Origin: Oxalobacteraceae bacterium UBA6704
Lineage (GTDB): Bacteria > Pseudomonadota > Gammaproteobacteria > Burkholderiales > Burkholderiaceae_D
NCBI GenBank assembly: GCA_002454505.1
Contig: DKJA01000130.1
Span: 68,255 to 100,509 of the forward strand
Length of the DNA: 32,255 nt
Direction: 5' to 3'
Shown here: positions 24,885 to 32,045 of the stretch, piece after piece
Position numbering within the stretch: position 1 is the first letter of the stretch
How the letters are laid out: each line of letters starts with the position of its first letter
The notes under the pieces: model-generated
Seen by the model: the letters and a program-made list of their open reading frames with translations, nothing else
The model's database searches: none
What the model was told of the DNA's origin: nothing
Program-made: the position numbers and the translations under genes

Positions 24885-25453
24885 TTCAGGCTGTGCTGCC
24901 TCGGACGGAGCTTCTCGCGCACCGTCCGCGCAAATTCCTCGGCATACGGCAGCAGCTCGAACACGAAGATCGCACCCATCAGCCACAGCACGTATTCGCG
25001 CGGCAGCGGCGAGTCCTTCCAGCGCAGCGTCCAGTCGGCGCTTTCCGGCCCGGCGCCGAACAGCGCGGCAAACTGCGGCCAGTGCAGCAGCGCCATCATC
25101 GACACGGCCATCAGCGGCAGCATCTCGAGGAAGCTGTGGATGTGCTGCTCGATCGGCGTGACGGTGCGGTGTGCGCTGGCATAAGTGACATCCCACAGCG
25201 CCGTGGCTTCATGCAGGAAGAACGCGCCGACCATCAGCAGCAGTACCAACGCATTCACTTCGAGGAACAGCGCGGCCAGTACGGGCGCGCCCATCTCCAC
25301 CAACATCAGGATGTGGATGGCCGATTCCTTCGGCCCGCTGGTGTGCTCGATGCCGGAACGGCGGTGGCAGAACCAGTCCGCCATGCCGGCCGCCAGCCAC
25401 AGGGGCACGATGAAGTACATCAGGTACAGCTCGGACAGGTGGGGTAATTGCAT
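24881..25453 (-). CDS. Small polytopic membrane protein rich in conserved-looking His/Asp/Glu
   Basis: The 190-residue protein has four to five predicted membrane helices (about 10-28, 45-77, 68-86, 107-128, 158-175). I cannot name the family. Polar residues that could bind metal line the helix ends: Asp26, His30, Glu36-His37, His47, Glu53, His81-Glu82, Asp88, His95, Glu102, His104, His106 and Glu110. HEATALWDVTYASAHRTVTP followed by IEQHIHSFLE is the densest stretch. Such a pattern recalls di-metal or haem-binding membrane proteins, but that is inference. The ATG at 25453 has GGAG at 7 nt; upstream in-frame starts add a tail of unlikely sequence. It is convergent with the flavoprotein gene. 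Confidence 0.82.
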   Translation of the reverse strand: MQLPHLSELYLMYFIVPLWLAAGMADWFCHRRSGIEHTSGPKESAIHILMLVEMGAPVLAALFLEVNALVLLLMVGAFFLHEATALWDVTYASAHRTVTPIEQHIHSFLEMLPLMAVSMMALLHWPQFAALFGAGPESADWTLRWKDSPLPREYVLWLMGAIFVFELLPYAEEFARTVREKLRPRQHSLN

Positions 25454-25522
25454 TGCTCGCTCCGGTACGCAAAGCCCCATGCTAGGGATCGCTACCGGCT
25501 GTGTCATTAGGCGCACGACCAA

Positions 25523-25553
25523 CAGGCTTGTCGGACAAATGCCGACAAGCCTG
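25523..25553 (-). terminator. Strong hairpin after the AraJ-like MFS gene
   Basis: CAGGCTTGTCGG (25523-25534) and CCGACAAGCCTG (25542-25553) form a perfect 12-bp stem around a 7-nt loop, beginning 6 nt beyond the MFS stop codon. On the minus strand only TT follows the stem, so it is a hairpin terminator without a good T-run. It separates the exporter from the downstream membrane-protein gene. Confidence 0.65.
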
Positions 25554-25559
25554 CCTCTG

Positions 25560-26765
25560 TCAGTGCGCCACGGCGTGCACCGACTTGCCCTTCGACACCG
25601 GCCGCGGATTCAGCCGGTCCAGCCGGCCGCTCAGTGCCGTCAGGCCGAATGCACCCAGTACCACCAGCGCACCGATCCAGCCGGTATGCACGAGGCCCAG
25701 CCGGTCGACGATGTGGCCGCCGCCCCACGCGCCGCCGGCAATGCCGAGGTTGAACGCGGCGATGTTCAGGCCGGACGCGACGTCCACGGCGCGCGGCGTG
25801 TAGTGCTCGGCCTGCTGCACGACATATACCTGCAATCCGGCCACATTACCGAAGGCGACGGCGCCCCAGACCAGCACGGTGGCCACGACGAGATATTTGT
25901 TCGGCGCGGTGAACGTCAGCGCCAGCAGCACGGCAGCCAGGCCCAGGAAGATGATCTTCAGTGCAGGGATCGGGCCGCGTTTATCGGCGAGCTTGCCGCC
26001 CCAGATATTGCCGACGGCAACGGACACGCCATACACCAGCATCACCACGCCGACGGCGCTCTCGCCGAAGCCGGCCACCTGCTGCAGGATCGGCGCCAGG
26101 TAGGTGAAGGCGATGAACGAGCCGCCGTAGCCGACCGCCGTCATCGCATACACCAGCAGCAGCCGCGGCTGGGCCAGCACCTGCATCTGCTGCAGCAGCG
26201 ACGCGGGCTTGCTGTGGGCGATGGTCTTCGGCACGAACAGCAGGCTGCCGACGAACGCCACCAGGCCCAATGCGGACACGGCCAGGAAGGTCTCGCGCCA
26301 GCCGAAGTGCTGGCCGATGAACGTCCCCAGCGGCACGCCGGTCACCAGCGCCACCGTCAGGCCGGTGAACATGATTGCAATCGCGCTGGCCGCCTTTTCC
26401 TTCGGCACCAGCGACGTGGCGATGGTCGAGCCGATCGAGAAGAACACGCCGTGCGCCAGTCCGGTCAGGATGCGGGCGGCGATCAGCGATTCGTAGCCGG
26501 GCGCTTGCCACGCCAGCAGATTGCCGGCGGTGAACAGCACCATCAGCGACAGCAGCAACAGTTTGCGGGGAACTTTGCCGGTCAGCGCGGTCAGCACGGG
26601 CGCGCCGATGGCAACACCCATCGCGTACAGGCTGACGAGCAGGCCGGCCGACGGCAGGCTCACATTGAGGTCGGCGGCAATGGTGGGCAGCAGCCCGACG
26701 ATGACGAATTCCGTCGTTCCGATGGCGAAGGCGCTGATCGTCAGCGCCAGCAGGGCAATGGGCAT
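25560..26765 (-). CDS. MFS transporter, DHA1 family (AraJ/sugar-efflux-like)
   Basis: The 401-residue inner-membrane protein has about 12 helices. Its opening, MPIALLALTISAFAIGTTEF and then VIVGLLPTIAADLNVSLPSAG, is the hallmark of the AraJ/YdhP/PbuE-type exporter group. RILTGLAHGVFFSIGSTIA carries the conserved helix-4 arginine and the helix-5 glycine motif. These proteins export sugars, arabinosides, purines or drugs by proton exchange, and the substrate is not predictable. The ATG at 26765 has AGGAGT 5 nt upstream. A start 15 codons earlier lies inside the predicted promoter. It is transcribed away from the DUF3820 gene, with an operator-like dyad in the gap. Confidence 0.92.
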   Translation of the reverse strand: MPIALLALTISAFAIGTTEFVIVGLLPTIAADLNVSLPSAGLLVSLYAMGVAIGAPVLTALTGKVPRKLLLLSLMVLFTAGNLLAWQAPGYESLIAARILTGLAHGVFFSIGSTIATSLVPKEKAASAIAIMFTGLTVALVTGVPLGTFIGQHFGWRETFLAVSALGLVAFVGSLLFVPKTIAHSKPASLLQQMQVLAQPRLLLVYAMTAVGYGGSFIAFTYLAPILQQVAGFGESAVGVVMLVYGVSVAVGNIWGGKLADKRGPIPALKIIFLGLAAVLLALTFTAPNKYLVVATVLVWGAVAFGNVAGLQVYVVQQAEHYTPRAVDVASGLNIAAFNLGIAGGAWGGGHIVDRLGLVHTGWIGALVVLGAFGLTALSGRLDRLNPRPVSKGKSVHAVAH

Positions 26766-26800
26766 GATGACTCCTGTTAAAGTGATGCCTCGCAGTATCC

Positions 26801-26817
26801 CGGAATCCATTGTTCCG
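26801..26817. promoter_or_regulatory. Short operator-like dyad upstream of the AraJ-like exporter
   Basis: CGGAA and TTCCG, 5-bp arms 7 nt apart, lie 36 nt upstream of the exporter ATG and overlap the region of a possible minus-strand -10 (GATACT). Size and place fit a repressor or LysR site. The arms are short, so chance is not excluded. Confidence 0.25.
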
Positions 26818-26866
26818 AAAAAGACGCACTCAAGCAGAAGATATTTGATCCCACCGCAACAATCAC

Positions 26867-27082
26867 ATGAATTCCGACGCCCTCGCCCTGTTGCTCACCC
26901 GTGAAATGCCTTACGGTAAATACCAGGGCCGCAAGCTGGCCGACCTGCCCGGTCATTACCTGGGCTGGATGGCCCGCGAAGGGGCGTTTCCGAAGGGAGA
27001 GCTGGGGGCGTTGCTGGCGCTGATGTACGAGCTGGACCACAACAATCTGCGTGGGTTGCTCGATCCTCTACGCGGGCGCTAG
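26867..27082 (+). CDS. DUF3820 family protein
   Basis: The 71-residue protein shows the whole DUF3820 pattern: MPYGKYQGRKLADLPGHYL, then GWMAREGAFPKGELGALLALMYEL and a C-terminal LLDPLR. The family is small, cytoplasmic and widespread in proteobacteria. It is described in Pfam as a putative quorum-sensing-regulated virulence factor, but its molecular role is not settled. No good ribosome site precedes the ATG, so expression may be low or the leader may matter. Its TAG shares the palindrome CTAG with the stop of the convergent PPC-domain gene. Confidence 0.88.
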   Translation: MNSDALALLLTREMPYGKYQGRKLADLPGHYLGWMAREGAFPKGELGALLALMYELDHNNLRGLLDPLRGR

Positions 27083-27462
27083 GCCGGCCTGATCGTCAGC
27101 TCCGGGTAGCCGGTGCGCGGGTCGAGCTCGCGGCTGAAAGCCTGGGCAGGCAGCAGCGCGAACAGCAGCTCGACCGTCGTGCGGACGATGCAGCCGGGTG
27201 CCACGTGGCCGCCGCTCACCCTGCCCTCACGATCCGACACCGACATGTGCAGATGCGCGCCGTCCGGCGACACCGAACCGGCCAGCGTGAGGATTTCCAT
27301 GTCGCCATGCAGTTCGGCCGGCTGTGCCATGCCGGCGTAGCGCAGCCGCGTCACCGACAGCGAACCGATGCCCTGCACGACGAAGGCGGCGCCGTGCACG
27401 CGCAAGGCGGCCTCGATCGCGCCGCGCAGGTCGTCGCCGGGGACCAGGCGCAGGGCCTGCAT
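27079..27462 (-). CDS. PPC (DUF296) domain protein
   Basis: The 127-residue protein is a single PPC domain (plants and prokaryotes conserved). The fold is known from archaeal and bacterial trimers and from plant AT-hook proteins. Visible blocks are FVVQGIGSLSVTRLRYAGM, EILTLAGSVSPDGAHLHMSV and DREGRVSGGHVAPGCIVRTT. The His residues of GAHLHMSV and GGHV are the ones thought to sit at the trimer's metal or ligand site. I chose the ATG at 27462, 2 nt after the stop of the glutaredoxin-like gene. Longer frames upstream are shadows of that gene. No AT-hook is present, so DNA binding is not evident. Tight linkage to a Cys-less glutaredoxin-fold protein is unusual. Confidence 0.88.
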   Translation of the reverse strand: MQALRLVPGDDLRGAIEAALRVHGAAFVVQGIGSLSVTRLRYAGMAQPAELHGDMEILTLAGSVSPDGAHLHMSVSDREGRVSGGHVAPGCIVRTTVELLFALLPAQAFSRELDPRTGYPELTIRPA

Positions 27463-27464
27463 CG

Positions 27465-27845
27465 TCAGCCCTGCCGCGGTGCGACGAGCAGCGGGCCGAA
27501 CTGGCCATCGTCGACGAGGCGCTGCAGTTCGGTGGCGCCGCCGACCAGCGTGCCGTTGACAAACACCATCGGGAACGTCGGCCACCCGCTCCACAGCTTC
27601 AGCGCCAGCCGCGGTTTCCATTGGCTCAGGTAGCTGCCGTATTCCAGGTAGGTGTAGGGCGTGCCGAGCTTGTCCAGCAGGCGGCGCGCCTTCGTCGGAA
27701 AGGGATTGAGCCGCATGCCGACGACGACGACCTGGTGCTGCGCGATGGCCGCCTCCACTTCCTCGACGATGCCGGCGTGATAGGCGCCCATGCTCTGCTG
27801 AATGGCGGGATGAATGTGGTGTTGCGCGAGCAGTTTGCGGGACAT
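27465..27845 (-). CDS. Glutaredoxin-fold protein lacking active-site cysteines
   Basis: The 126-residue protein follows the monothiol-glutaredoxin layout: an N-terminal helix, VVVVGMRLNPFPTKARRLLDKLG in place of the active-site strand and helix, and then WPTFPMVFVNGTLVGGATEL, the glutathione-binding TFP and GG motifs. The usual CGFS or CPYC is replaced by NPFP, and the whole protein has no cysteine. It therefore cannot do thiol exchange or use a Cys to ligate an Fe-S cluster, though glutathione binding through TFP and GG may persist. The ATG at 27845 has AAAGG 6 nt upstream; an in-frame ATG at 27875 is less likely. The PPC-domain gene follows after 2 nt. Confidence 0.87.
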   Translation of the reverse strand: MSRKLLAQHHIHPAIQQSMGAYHAGIVEEVEAAIAQHQVVVVGMRLNPFPTKARRLLDKLGTPYTYLEYGSYLSQWKPRLALKLWSGWPTFPMVFVNGTLVGGATELQRLVDDGQFGPLLVAPRQG

Positions 27846-28080
27846 GCGTGGCCTTTCTGGCAGTGGTTCAATCAAGGTGTCGACGACGAAAGATTCGCTA
27901 TTGCTGTGTTACTTTTCAATGGCGTGTTGTCCTACAAAGTGGCTTCCTCGGGTCTTATAAAATTGCCCAGCCAACGCGCCTAAGATGAGTATTCCTCTGC
28001 GCGACCTGCACGCCAGGCGAGGACGTGAAGACAGGTCACGTACAGGGCGTGCAATGTTCGCATCATACTAGGAGAGCATC

Positions 28081-28476
28081 ATGGCATCATCGAATCAAGG
28101 CGGCAATAACCAGGGCGGCAACAAGGGCACCAGTCCCGGCACCAGCGACCAGGCCCGCAGCAAACAGAGCGGCAACACCGGCAACCGCGGTTTCGCTTCG
28201 ATGGACCCGCAACGCCAGCGTGAAATCGCATCCGAAGGGGGCCGCGCGGCCCACGCGTCGGGCAATGCCCACGAGTTCACGTCGGAAGAGGCCCGCAGGG
28301 CCGGCAGCATGAGCCACAAGAACGACGGCAACCGCCAGTCCGGCGCCGGCGGCACGCAGGGCTCCACCACCGGCGGGAATACTGCCGGCACCACCGTGGG
28401 TGGCGGCACCCGCGGCGGCACGCCCGATCAGTCCGCACAAGCGGGCCGGCAGGGCAAGAGCGACGACAAGCGCTGA
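28081..28476 (+). CDS. KGG-repeat stress protein
   Basis: The 131-residue, highly hydrophilic protein contains the KGG (stress-induced acidophilic repeat) motif in degenerate form: GFASMDPQRQREIASEGGRA, then AHASGNAHEFTSEEARRAGS. The flanks are low-complexity Gly, Asn, Gln, Ser and Thr, and look disordered. YciG-type relatives are expressed in stationary phase and under stress; the biochemical role is unknown. AGGAGAG precedes the ATG and an excellent intrinsic terminator follows, so it is a single-gene transcript. The 235-nt leader region contains TATAAA (27956-27961) but no convincing -35 partner. Confidence 0.9.
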   Translation: MASSNQGGNNQGGNKGTSPGTSDQARSKQSGNTGNRGFASMDPQRQREIASEGGRAAHASGNAHEFTSEEARRAGSMSHKNDGNRQSGAGGTQGSTTGGNTAGTTVGGGTRGGTPDQSAQAGRQGKSDDKR

Positions 28477-28508
28477 GCGCCCACCACCCATCCCGCGCCC
28501 AGGCGCAC

Positions 28509-28560
28509 TGTTCCCCCGGCAGGGAACATTTAACGAAGCCGCTCGCGAGAGCGGCTTTTT
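28509..28560 (+). terminator. Hairpin plus intrinsic terminator after the KGG gene
   Basis: First, TGTTCCC and GGGAACA pair around a 6-nt loop (28509-28528). Ten nt later GCCGCTC and GAGCGGC pair around GCGA (28538-28555), followed by five T. The second is a textbook rho-independent terminator for the plus-strand gene. Its stem can be extended by AA/TT. Confidence 0.88.
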
Positions 28561-28572
28561 CGTCTTACGGCC

Positions 28573-28821
28573 GCTACAGCTCAGCCCGTGTCCACCGTGG
28601 TGTCTGACACCGACAGCGACACAGGCTCATCCGAATGGACGGGTTGGCAGGCGTGACGGCCTGCATGCCGCCACCGCTTTGCAGGCACGGAGCAGGCTCC
28701 GCGAAACCCCCGCAGAGCTCCCAAAGTTGGAACGGGCTATGCAGTCGAACAAGTCAAGTGCGGTTGAGCTCGTGTCGACGTCGGTGTCTGACACCATGGT
28801 AGACACGGGCTGAACAGTAGC
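28573..28821. repeat. MITE/REPIN-like element with 57-nt palindromic inverted ends
   Basis: Arms at 28573-28629 and 28765-28821 are inverted copies with 48 of 57 positions the same by my alignment; TCAGCCCGTGTC and its complement are perfect. Each arm is itself a nested palindrome: GGTGTC-T-GACACC in the centre (28599-28611 and 28783-28795), with outer GTGTC/GACAC and AGC/GCT pairs. The 135-nt middle has no ORF and one small hairpin (GCAGGC/GCCTGC, 28647-28664). Substitutions tend to keep pairing. No target duplication is evident. It lies between the KGG terminator and the phosphodiesterase stop. Together with the terminator region it explains the only gene-free gap over 300 nt (28477-28822). 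Confidence 0.8.
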
Positions 28822-28822
28822 G

Positions 28823-30955
28823 CTAGCGGGCGGCGAGCAGGAGGCGCCGGCCGTCGCGCAGCATCCGCTCGAAGTCGGCGGCGGGCACGGGCTGGCTGAA
28901 CAGGTAGCCCTGCAGCTGGTCGCAGCCCAGTTCGCGCAGGAAAGTCATCTGTTCGATGGTTTCGACGCCCTCGGCAACGATTTCCTGCCGCAGCTGCTGC
29001 GCCATCGTGACGATCGCGCGGGCAATCGCGCAGTCGCTCTCCTCGGCCGGCAGTCCGACGACGAAGGCGCGGTCGATCTTCAGCGTGCTGATCGGGAATT
29101 TCTTCAGGTAGGCCAGGCTGGAATAGCCGGTGCCGAAGTCGTCCAGCGCCAGCGCGAGGCCCATCGCCACCAGTTCGTTCATGATGGCGGTGACGGTCTC
29201 CGCGCCGCGCACCAGCAGGCTCTCGGTGATCTCCAGCATCAGCTGCTCGGGATGCACCCGCTGCCGCGCCAGCACGTCGGCCATCCGCTGCGGCAGGCCC
29301 CGGTCGAACTGCCGCGCCGACAGGTTGACGGCCACCGGCGGCATGGCCAGGCCCGCTTCCTGCCACGTGCGGAGCTGCCGGCACGCTTCCTCCACCACCC
29401 AGTTGCCCAGCTCGACGATGAGACCCGTCTCCTCCGCCACCGGGATGAACACGCCGGGTGAAATCAGGCCGCGCACCGGATGCCGCCAGCGCAGCAGCGC
29501 CTCGGCGCCGACGATGCGGCCGCTGCGCAGGCTTACCTTCGGCTGGTAGTACAGCAGCAGCTCGCCATTGGCCAGCGCATCGCGCAGCTCGCTTTCGATG
29601 CGCAGGTGTTCCTTGGCGCGCTGGTTCATCTCCTCGGAAAAGAACAGCAGCGCCGGTTCCATGCTGTGGCCGGCGCGGGTGGCCGCCACGTCGGCACCGC
29701 GCAGCAGCGCGCCCGGCTCGTGCGCATCTTCCGGGTAGACGGCGATGCCCACGTGCGTGCCCACCTGCAGGCTGTGCGTGCCGACGACGATCGGCGCGGC
29801 CAGCGCTTCCACCAGCTTGCGGGCGACCAGGGCCGCATGCTCGCGCCGCTCGATGCGCAGCAGGCCGATGGCGAACTTGCCGCCGTCGAGCCGGGCGAGG
29901 ATGTCGCCTTCGCGCAGCCGCGCGCGCAGCAGCCGGCCGATTTCCACCAGCAGCGCGTTGCCCACATCGTGCCCCAGCGTGTCGGCGATCGCGCCCAGCC
30001 GGGCGATTTCAACGACGAGTACCGCGCCATGGTCGCGGCTGCGCCGCGCTTCCGTCATCGCCTGCCCCAGCAGCTGGATCAGCAGGCCCTGGTTCGGCAG
30101 GCCCGTCAGCGCATCGTAATTGGCCATGCGCTGCATGCGCGCCTCGGCATCCTTGTGCTGGCTGATGTCGGTGAACAACGAGAAGGTGTGGCTGACCTTG
30201 CCCGCTTCGTCGCGCACGGCGCTGACCGTCACCGCCTGCGGGAACAGCTCGCCGCTCTTGCGCTTGCCGACGATCTCGCCGCGCCACGGCCCGCCGCCCT
30301 GCATCGCCGCGCGCACCCGCGCGCGCAGGTCGGCGTCGGGCACGCCGGAGCGCAGCAGGTCCGGCGTCTTGCCGATCGCTTCCAGCGGCGTGTAGCCGGT
30401 GATGCGCGTGAACGCGCTGTTGATCGACACGATGCGCTCGCTGGCATCGGTGATCAGCACGCCCTGGTCGCTGTCCTCGATGATGCGGGCGTGCAGGCTG
30501 ACCTTGTCGGCCGGCGACAGGCCTTCGTCGACGGTGGCCAGCCGCACCTGCATGCCGCACGCGTCGCCGCCCGCATCGCGCACCAGGGCGATCGCCAGCT
30601 GTACCCAGATGGCGTCGCCGGATTTCTTGCGCCGCCGCACCTGTGCCACCGCGCTGTCCGCACCGACGACGAGTTCGGCGATGTTGCCGGCCTCGTCGTC
30701 GTCGGTGTACAGGAACAGCACGTGCTGGCCGACCGCTTCGGCGGCCGCGTAGCCGAACATCTGCTCGGCGCCGCGGTTCCAGCCCGTCACGTAGCCGGCG
30801 AGGTCCAGTTCCATTGCCGCTTCCACCGCCGCTTCGCCTTGCAGCGCGGTCAGGCAGGCCTCCAGCTCGGCCAGCGTCTGTGCCCGCGCGGCGCCCCGCT
30901 GCGTCCGGGCCTGCCGCAGCAGGGCCAGGCTGCGCCGGAGCCCGCTGTCATGCAT
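28823..30955 (-). CDS. Cyclic-di-GMP phosphodiesterase: PAS-PAS-GGDEF(degenerate)-EAL
   Basis: The 710-residue protein has PAS domains at about residues 40-150 and 155-285, a GGDEF domain (about 300-455) and an EAL domain (about 465-705). The GGDEF signature reads RLDGGKFAIG, lacking the catalytic Asp-Glu, so cyclase activity is unlikely and GTP sensing is possible. The EAL domain is complete: GAEALLRW, NLSARQF, LEITESLL, DDFGTGYSSL, KIDRAFV, EGVET and QGYLFSQP. It should cleave c-di-GMP and favour motility over biofilm. No membrane helices are seen, so it is probably cytosolic with PAS-sensed signals. The ATG at 30955 overlaps the HDOD gene by 8 nt and has GGAG 9 nt upstream. An ATG at 30976 is also in frame. 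Confidence 0.93.
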   Translation of the reverse strand: MHDSGLRRSLALLRQARTQRGAARAQTLAELEACLTALQGEAAVEAAMELDLAGYVTGWNRGAEQMFGYAAAEAVGQHVLFLYTDDDEAGNIAELVVGADSAVAQVRRRKKSGDAIWVQLAIALVRDAGGDACGMQVRLATVDEGLSPADKVSLHARIIEDSDQGVLITDASERIVSINSAFTRITGYTPLEAIGKTPDLLRSGVPDADLRARVRAAMQGGGPWRGEIVGKRKSGELFPQAVTVSAVRDEAGKVSHTFSLFTDISQHKDAEARMQRMANYDALTGLPNQGLLIQLLGQAMTEARRSRDHGAVLVVEIARLGAIADTLGHDVGNALLVEIGRLLRARLREGDILARLDGGKFAIGLLRIERREHAALVARKLVEALAAPIVVGTHSLQVGTHVGIAVYPEDAHEPGALLRGADVAATRAGHSMEPALLFFSEEMNQRAKEHLRIESELRDALANGELLLYYQPKVSLRSGRIVGAEALLRWRHPVRGLISPGVFIPVAEETGLIVELGNWVVEEACRQLRTWQEAGLAMPPVAVNLSARQFDRGLPQRMADVLARQRVHPEQLMLEITESLLVRGAETVTAIMNELVAMGLALALDDFGTGYSSLAYLKKFPISTLKIDRAFVVGLPAEESDCAIARAIVTMAQQLRQEIVAEGVETIEQMTFLRELGCDQLQGYLFSQPVPAADFERMLRDGRRLLLAAR

Positions 30956-31925
30956 GGGACGGCTCCGCTGCGGCATCCGTCACGCTCAGCATCCACAGAT
31001 ACGCTTCGGCGACCAGCGCGCCGAATTCGTCCGCCGGCAGCTGTACCGCCTTCAGCGCCAGGGCGACGGCACCGAAATCGCGCCGTTCCGCCGCCGCCAC
31101 CAGCGCCAGCAGTTCGCCCAGTTCGCCCTGCTGCGCCAGCAGCGCCCGCTCGACGGCATCGCCGATGGCCAGCGGCGCCAGCACGTCGGCCAGCGGACTG
31201 CCGAACAGCGCGCCCAGCAGCGAGAACATGCCCGTCATGAACGCCTGCTCCTGCGTGTGCTTGTCCAGGCCGGCCGCGCGGGCCAGCAGCTCCATCAGCC
31301 GCGCCCGCACGGCCACGCGCGCCAGCAGCATCGCCGAACGCACGTCGCCTTCGCGGGCGGCAAACAGCATCAGGTTCAGCCAGCGGCGCAGCTGCTGCCG
31401 GCCCAGGATCAGGATCGCCTGCGCAAAACTGGTGACCTTGCGGCCGGTGCCGATGCCCAGCGAATTGACCAGCCGCAGCAGGTGATACGACAGCGTCGGA
31501 TCGCGCCGCAGCAGCGCCTCGATCGCGTGCGTGTCGGCATCCTCGTTGACCAGTTGCACCAGCTGCAAGGCCAGCGCCCGCGAGGCGGCCTGCGCGCCCG
31601 CCTGGCTGCCGGCGGATCTGACAGGCATGGCCAGGGGCCAGTCGCCTTCCAGCCAGTCCACGTCGGCCGGCAGTTCGGCCCTGAACGGAATATCGGTGTG
31701 CAGCACGCGCGACGCCGGCAGCGGCTGCCAGCCGGCGCCCGCCAGCGCGCCGGCCGCGGCGGCCGGCAGGCCGGCGCGGTAATGGCAAGGCAGCGCGTCC
31801 GCCAGTTCGGCGAGCGCGGCCAGCAGCGGCGCCGGCAGACGGCCCGGTCCGGCAGCCGCGTCGAGCACGAGACCGGCGGGCATGCCCCGCCGGTCGGCCA
31901 GCAATTGCAGGAAGAGCGTCGTCAT
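30948..31925 (-). CDS. HDOD domain protein
   Basis: The 325-residue cytosolic protein carries an HDOD domain from about residue 110 to 280, with the typical blocks VQLVNEDADTHAIEALLRRDPTLSYHLLRLVNS, VTSFAQAILILGRQQLRRWL and a C-terminal helical bundle. HDOD is a non-catalytic relative of HD hydrolases and acts in signalling. The first about 105 residues (ending WLEGDWPLAMP) lack EAL motifs but have the place and approximate look of the reduced N-terminal part of YuxH-like EAL-HDOD proteins. It is the first gene of a coupled pair with the phosphodiesterase, so a joint role in c-di-GMP signalling is inferred. No obvious ribosome site precedes the ATG. Confidence 0.9.
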   Translation of the reverse strand: MTTLFLQLLADRRGMPAGLVLDAAAGPGRLPAPLLAALAELADALPCHYRAGLPAAAAGALAGAGWQPLPASRVLHTDIPFRAELPADVDWLEGDWPLAMPVRSAGSQAGAQAASRALALQLVQLVNEDADTHAIEALLRRDPTLSYHLLRLVNSLGIGTGRKVTSFAQAILILGRQQLRRWLNLMLFAAREGDVRSAMLLARVAVRARLMELLARAAGLDKHTQEQAFMTGMFSLLGALFGSPLADVLAPLAIGDAVERALLAQQGELGELLALVAAAERRDFGAVALALKAVQLPADEFGALVAEAYLWMLSVTDAAAEPSHA

Positions 31926-32045
31926 GGCAGTCGCGCATACGGCCGGAAGTTGTACCGGAGGCTATGGTCCCCGCAACAGTTGGCACCAGTCAACAGTTTC
32001 CGCGCAACAATATTGCACTCAGCATCGCGCCTTGACGATGCGCAA

